Part shown: in pieces, positions 59,944 to 64,000 of the stretch
Numbering within the stretch: position 1 is the stretch's first letter
How the letters are laid out: each line of letters begins with the position of its first letter
NCBI RefSeq assembly: GCF_009938205.1
Contig: NZ_AP019654.1
Location: 2,508,540-2,572,539, forward strand
Direction of reading: 5' to 3'
DNA: 64,000 nucleotides
Origin: Vibrio panuliri
GTDB taxonomy: Bacteria; Pseudomonadota; Gammaproteobacteria; Enterobacterales; Vibrionaceae
Program-made: the position numbers and the translations under genes
Notes under the pieces: model-generated
The model's input: the letters and a program-made list of their open reading frames with translations, nothing else
What the model was told of the DNA's origin: nothing
The model's database searches: none

Positions 59944-60423
59944 TTATAAAACTGTCACGATATCATAATGAATTGATTTATCAGCAATTCTCAACTCAAC
60001 CTCATCGCCTTCGTACTTACCTTTCAATAACTTACCTAACGGTGATTGAGTGGTGAGGAGATAAATACGCTTTTCAAGGCAAGCCACTTCTAAACCACCC
60101 GCGCACGGCGAGATAAAAAAGTGTTTCGCTTTTCCGTCATCGTCTTCGAGTTCGACGTAAGCGCCTACCGCGATGGCTTGTTGCTCGAAACTACGCACTT
60201 TAAAATGACGCATTAAACTAAGCTCACTCTCGCTCTCTTGCACTCGCAATGCTTGACCATGAGCAAGGTAAGAAGCTTCTAACGCTAAGGTATCGTACTT
60301 ATGTTCTGGGATGGTCTCTTCATCAGTTGCGGCGTCGATTGCTCGTTGAGTCGATGAGCGCGCAATCGAGAGTTTCTCCTCCAATGCGAGAAGTATCGCA
60401 TCGACAATTTGCTGTTTTTCCAT
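59944..60423 (-). CDS. GreA/GreB family protein, divergent paralogue
   Basis: The 159 residues match the length of GreA (158). The N-terminal part (about 1-75) forms the coiled coil, and the C-terminal FKBP-like domain ends in TQSPLGKLLKGKYEGDEVEL, the GreA/GreB signature. By eye, the tip that carries the catalytic Asp and Glu of GreA (DLKEN) aligns with TIPEH. The Glu is kept, but the Asp is replaced by Thr, with acidic residues just before it. Backtrack cleavage may therefore be altered. The gene lies downstream of dinB, 46 bases away, and may be co-transcribed with it. Confidence 0.78.
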   Translation of the reverse strand: MEKQQIVDAILLALEEKLSIARSSTQRAIDAATDEETIPEHKYDTLALEASYLAHGQALRVQESESELSLMRHFKVRSFEQQAIAVGAYVELEDDDGKAKHFFISPCAGGLEVACLEKRIYLLTTQSPLGKLLKGKYEGDEVELRIADKSIHYDIVTVL

Positions 60424-60469
60424 GGGCAGTGAGTATGACTGAACAAAGCGCAGAGAATAGCACGGAACA

Positions 60470-61534
60470 TTAAAAGAAGCTTAACTGTGCGCTCTGTAGT
60501 TCTGGCTTAAGCATCACATTAAGTCCCAATAGGCGAATTTCACGACCATTTTGACGTTTAAGGACGTCTCGCAATAACTGGCGAAAATCATCCAACTCCA
60601 ACTGAGGATAAATATGTTCAATGGTGGTTAACTGAAAATCAGCAAACTTCACTTTTATTCCTTGCTTGATGATCGCTTTATCAGGGCTCGCTTTCGCTAA
60701 GCGTACTTCGAGCTCTGGAAACAACTTTTCTTCAATCACTTGCCAGCACTCTTCATAACTGCTGATATTTTGACTAAAGGTACGCTCTACCCCGACAGAT
60801 TTTCGCTCTCTTTCGACCACAACGTCCCGTTCATCAATACCATGGCTACGTTTCCACAATGACTCACCTTGGCGGCCAAACTTGCGCAAAAGCTCACGGT
60901 AGTCCGCGTGTTTTATATCCTCACACAAGTAGAAGCCAGCTTGATGGAGCTTTTCTAAGCTAACTTTTCCAACCCCTGGGATCTTTTCCAGTGGCAGTTT
61001 GTCCACCACCTGTTGTACTTGATCTGGAGGGATCACAAACTGACCATTGGGCTTGTTAATATCCGAGGCCACTTTGGCAAGAAACTTAATTGGAGCGACA
61101 CCTGCGGACGCCGTCAGATTCAATTCGTTAAAAATATCACGGCGGATCGCTTCAGCAATCAGTGTTGCAGAACCACGACAAGCAACGGCATGTGTTACAT
61201 CAAGATAGGCTTCATCGAGAGAAAGAGGTTCAATTATGGAGGTATAACGTTCAAAGATTGCCCTTATCTGGCGAGATACCTGTTTGTAGACATCCATTCG
61301 CCCTCTTACTACCTGTAAGTTTGGACACAACTGAATCGCACGGGCGGTAGGCATAGCACTACGCACACCAAATTTGCGAGCTTCGTAGTTACACGTACTG
61401 ATCACGCCACGCTGCTTCTCACTTCCCCCGACGGCAAGCGGTCTACCACGATATTCCGGGAAATCACGCATTTCAACCGCAGCAAAAAAACAATCCATAT
61501 CCACATGGATGATCTTTTTTATCTGCTCTGACAT
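60470..61534 (-). CDS. dinB: DNA polymerase IV
   Basis: Pol IV is a Y-family translesion polymerase. It has 354 residues (E. coli 351). The catalytic carboxylates are in HVDMDCFFAAVE (Asp12) and PLSLDEAYLDVT. The steric-gate aromatic is in the first motif, and KIPGVGKVSLEKL is the helix-hairpin-helix. The C-terminal QSAQLSFF is the clamp-binding motif. A perfect LexA box stands 16 bases upstream of the start codon, so it is SOS-controlled. Confidence 0.97.
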   Translation of the reverse strand: MSEQIKKIIHVDMDCFFAAVEMRDFPEYRGRPLAVGGSEKQRGVISTCNYEARKFGVRSAMPTARAIQLCPNLQVVRGRMDVYKQVSRQIRAIFERYTSIIEPLSLDEAYLDVTHAVACRGSATLIAEAIRRDIFNELNLTASAGVAPIKFLAKVASDINKPNGQFVIPPDQVQQVVDKLPLEKIPGVGKVSLEKLHQAGFYLCEDIKHADYRELLRKFGRQGESLWKRSHGIDERDVVVERERKSVGVERTFSQNISSYEECWQVIEEKLFPELEVRLAKASPDKAIIKQGIKVKFADFQLTTIEHIYPQLELDDFRQLLRDVLKRQNGREIRLLGLNVMLKPELQSAQLSFF

Positions 61535-61549
61535 TACGCCACCAAAAAA

Positions 61550-61569
61550 TACTGTCTAAAAAAACAGTA
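61550..61569. promoter_or_regulatory. LexA (SOS) box of dinB
   Basis: TACTGTCTAAAAAAACAGTA has the invariant CTGT-N8-ACAG core with flanking TA/TA, directly upstream of dinB. Confidence 0.92.
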
Positions 61570-61682
61570 TAGTTAATTAGTCATCTTTTTTAAACTGTTT
61601 CACGCTACCTGTGTACCAGTTTTTCAGGTTACTGATAGCTCACACAGTTGTAACTCTTTATGATAACTCGCATAACGAGAGA

Positions 61683-62912
61683 ATGAATGGAAGCAACGTG
61701 AATAGAAAGATTTTGCTGGTCGAAGATAGCCTCACTCTTCGTAACTATCTGGAGCAATTACTGACGCAATCTGGTTATGAAGTACTCAGCGCGAAAAGCA
61801 TCAATGAAGCCAATGAGATTTTACTCCAGCATCAGGCGTTTCTCTGTTGCATCATCGATTACTGCTTACCGGACGCTAGCGATGGAGAAGCGATTGAGTT
61901 AGCACTCGCTTACCAACACAAGGTCATTGTTATCACCGCCCGATTTAACCCTCAGTTACGTGAAAAGATGCAAGCTAAAGGGGTTGTCGATTACTTGCTT
62001 AAAGACAGCACAGCCTCGGTCGCCTATGTACTTCCTCTAGTACAAAGACTTGAAAAAAATCAGCAGCACAAATGTTTGGTGGTTGACGATTCGCAAACCG
62101 TGCGCAACCACGTAGTACAACTGCTTGAACATCAATACATCACCACGCTTGAGGCGGAAAATGGTGAGCAAGCACTAACACTTTTACAAAATGACCCGGA
62201 TATCAGCTTTGTGATCACCGATCATGATATGCCCCAAAAAGATGGGGTCACTATGATTCGCGAAGTTCGCCAAACATGGGACAAGAACCGACTCGCTATT
62301 TTAGGCTTATCCGCATCTGAAGACCCAACGCTGACTGCTCAGTTCTTAAAAGCGGGCGCGAATGACTTCCTCAATAAACCTTTCCACCCTGAAGAATTTT
62401 ACTGTCGAGTACATCAAATCCTCGATATGAAAGAAGCAAGTAATGAGCTATTTCGTATGGCCAATCAGGATGCACTAACTGGGCTATGGAATCGTCGTTA
62501 TCTATTTAATCAAACATGTGATGGCTGCCAGCAGCGCAATATCGCCATGCTTGATATCGATCACTTTAAGCAAGTCAATGATACCTATGGGCATGATGGC
62601 GGAGACAGTGCGTTGGTAACTATCGCCAAAATACTGCAACTCTATTTCCCAAATGATCTGGTTGCTCGTTTTGGTGGTGAAGAATTTTGCATTCAAGCAT
62701 GCGGAGAATTTGATCATTTTACCGATCAGTTAGAGAAGCTGCGCAAGCGGGTCGAAAAGACCACCATTTACCATCAAGAGCGAGAAATCAAGGTGACCAT
62801 CAGCATTGGGGTAGCTGTGGCAATGCCAAGCCTTGATGAACAAATCAAACAAGCTGATGATAGACTCTATTTAGCCAAAGAGAGTGGACGAAACCGGGTT
62901 ATCTCTTGCTAA
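61683..62912 (+). CDS. REC-REC-GGDEF response regulator (PleD-like diguanylate cyclase)
   Basis: This predicted cytoplasmic protein makes cyclic di-GMP on phosphorylation. Two complete receiver domains (about 6-120 and 128-245) each have the acidic pair, phospho-Asp (IIDYCLP; VITDHDMP), Thr/Ser and Lys (LLKDS; FLNKPF). The GGDEF domain (about 265-405) has an active RFGGEEF. The RxxD inhibitory site is missing, since Phe replaces the Arg in FPND ahead of the motif, so product inhibition may be lost. Start ATG 61683 has GAGAG nearby. GTG 61698 with GGAAG is a good alternative. No histidine kinase is adjacent. Confidence 0.9.
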   Translation: MNGSNVNRKILLVEDSLTLRNYLEQLLTQSGYEVLSAKSINEANEILLQHQAFLCCIIDYCLPDASDGEAIELALAYQHKVIVITARFNPQLREKMQAKGVVDYLLKDSTASVAYVLPLVQRLEKNQQHKCLVVDDSQTVRNHVVQLLEHQYITTLEAENGEQALTLLQNDPDISFVITDHDMPQKDGVTMIREVRQTWDKNRLAILGLSASEDPTLTAQFLKAGANDFLNKPFHPEEFYCRVHQILDMKEASNELFRMANQDALTGLWNRRYLFNQTCDGCQQRNIAMLDIDHFKQVNDTYGHDGGDSALVTIAKILQLYFPNDLVARFGGEEFCIQACGEFDHFTDQLEKLRKRVEKTTIYHQEREIKVTISIGVAVAMPSLDEQIKQADDRLYLAKESGRNRVISC

Positions 62913-62920
62913 TCAGGCGA

Positions 62921-62948
62921 AAAAAAACCGGCAGATTTGCCGGTTTTT
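62921..62948. terminator. Bidirectional terminator between the GGDEF regulator and nqrM
   Basis: AAAACCGGCA-GATT-TGCCGGTTTTT, between convergent genes. Confidence 0.9.
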
Positions 62949-62965
62949 ATCGAAACACTGTGCCA

Positions 62966-63199
62966 TTACGCGATGCGATCTTTTTCCCAAGCCGCTAACT
63001 TCTCAGCGCGTGCTGCTGCGCGAGCTTCACGCTTTTTACGCGCATCACAAGGCTCTGGGCAGTTACATACTTTTTCAATGCCTACCGCACCTAAGCCACC
63101 ACAACTACCTTTCACTACCTTCTTTTGGAAGATATAACCGACAGCCATAGCAGCAATTACCGCCATGAAAACACCAAAAGTGATCAGAAATGTACTCAT
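62966..63199 (-). CDS. nqrM: Na+-NQR maturation protein NqrM
   Basis: NqrM is required to assemble the Na+-translocating NADH:quinone reductase, probably by supplying iron for its intramembrane cysteine centre. The 77-residue protein has one membrane span (residues 3-24). Four conserved cysteines (33, 45, 47, 51) follow, in GSCGGLG and CNCPEPC. It lies 22 bases after apbE, the flavin transferase for the same complex. The nqr genes themselves are outside the window. Confidence 0.94.
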   Translation of the reverse strand: MSTFLITFGVFMAVIAAMAVGYIFQKKVVKGSCGGLGAVGIEKVCNCPEPCDARKKREARAAARAEKLAAWEKDRIA

Positions 63200-63221
63200 A
63201 TTGATACGCTCACTTAGCTAA

Positions 63222-64000
63222 TTATTTGTTGATATATGGCTTATAGGCCTCTGAGGCCAACTCTTTAAAGCCATCTTTTGTTTTCACAATCATGAAAACA
63301 GGAATATTGTTGTCATTGGCGATCTGCATACCTCGCTCTTCGCCCAACACCATCAAGCCGGTTGCCAACCCATCAGCAGTCATCGAAGACTTATCTAGTA
63401 CCGTTACCGAAACCACTTTATGGTTAATTGGCTTACCGGTTTTTGGATCGATGATGTGCGAGTAACGTACACCGTTGCTTTCAAAGTAGTTTCGGTAGTC
63501 GCCACTGGTGGCTACCGCCATATCACCAGGCTCGATGATTTCCTGAATGCCTCGCGAATCTACCGTTGGTTTTTCGATTGCAATACGCCAAGGAACCCCC
63601 TCACGGTTTAAGCCTTTAAGGCGCATTTCACCGCCCACTTCGACCATGTAGTTTTGAATACCCGTCGCCTGCAGATAGTTCGCCACAACATCCACGCCCC
63701 AACCTTTCGCAATCGTAGAAAGGTCAACGTACAAGTTAGGGATATCTTTACTTAGCTTATTACCATCGACAGTCAGGTGCTCAATACCAATATTAGCACG
63801 ACGCGCAGCTAACTCTTCATCGGTCGGAACAACATCTGGGCGCGCTTCTGGACCAAAGCCCCAAAGATTGACTAGAGGGCCAACAGTAACGTCCAATGCC
63901 CCTAGAGTAAGACCGTTCAAGCGCATCGCTTCTTTCACGACCGTCGCGGTTTGAGGCGATACTTCAAATGGCTCATTCGTTTGATGTTGGTTGAAACGAC
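63222..64000 (-). CDS. apbE: FAD:protein FMN transferase ApbE, C-terminal part (5' end outside window)
   Basis: ApbE transfers FMN from FAD to Thr residues of NqrB and NqrC in the periplasm. The frame is open to the window edge (RFNQHQTNEPFEV...), so the ATG at 63938 is internal. Conserved segments are LGALDVTVGPLVNLWGFGP, YVDLSTIAKGWGVD, GGEMRLKG, DMAVATSGDYRNYF and the metal-site VLDKSSMTADGLATGLMVLG. It belongs with nqrM and presumably with the nqr operon further upstream. Confidence 0.95.
   Translation of the reverse strand, partial: RFNQHQTNEPFEVSPQTATVVKEAMRLNGLTLGALDVTVGPLVNLWGFGPEARPDVVPTDEELAARRANIGIEHLTVDGNKLSKDIPNLYVDLSTIAKGWGVDVVANYLQATGIQNYMVEVGGEMRLKGLNREGVPWRIAIEKPTVDSRGIQEIIEPGDMAVATSGDYRNYFESNGVRYSHIIDPKTGKPINHKVVSVTVLDKSSMTADGLATGLMVLGEERGMQIANDNNIPVFMIVKTKDGFKELASEAYKPYINK

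Overview
The window is a chromosomal segment of a marine gammaproteobacterium, almost certainly a Vibrio of undetermined species. The gene order matches the Vibrio chromosome I backbone, and several families typical of Vibrionaceae and close relatives are present: nqrM-apbE for Na+-NQR maturation, crl-frsA-gpt, a ribB fused to a degenerate ribA-like domain, and yaeH. I see no rRNA, tRNA, phage, transposase or CRISPR. The accessory DNA is small intergenic palindromic or tandem repeats.

Layout. 1-13.7 kb holds the 3' end of proS, a 130-bp tandem repeat, yafJ, gmhA, fadE (with a FadR-like operator), an envelope protein gene behind dnaQ, then rnhA, yafS, gloB, mltD, a Yip1-type membrane protein gene, yafD, glnB and a small cytochrome c gene. 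13.7-35 kb is a long minus-strand block of essential genes. In transcription order it runs rpsB-tsf-pyrH-frr, uppS-cdsA-dxr-rseP-bamA-skp-lpxD-fabZ-lpxA-lpxB-rnhB-dnaE-accA, then tilS. It covers translation, undecaprenyl, isoprenoid and phospholipid precursors, outer-membrane assembly, lipid A and DNA replication. Hairpin terminators and repeats divide it, notably between lpxD and fabZ, between lpxA and lpxB, and after accA. 35-39.4 kb carries map, glnD and yaeH on the plus strand. 39.5-50.7 kb is again minus strand: nrdR-ribD-ribE-ribBX-ribH-nusB, thiL-pgpA, proB-proA, crl, frsA and gpt.

50.9-64 kb holds a purine-type permease with a PurR-like operator, a 1-kb gap with a likely small RNA that encodes a 28-residue protein, pepD, a RimB/RimK/desuccinylase-like trio, an NSS transporter, a yggN-like gene, a GreA-like paralogue, dinB with a perfect LexA box, a REC-REC-GGDEF regulator, nqrM and the 3' part of apbE.

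The most interesting place is 52.58-53.0 kb. A well-formed sigma70 promoter, a 28-codon ORF with a strong ribosome binding site and a U-tailed terminator define a roughly 310-nt transcript. A perfect HexR-type palindrome and a half-conserved CRP site lie just upstream. This looks like a dual-function RNA tied to carbon metabolism and may be the local counterpart of Vibrio cholerae VcdRP. I could not confirm that identity by sequence comparison.
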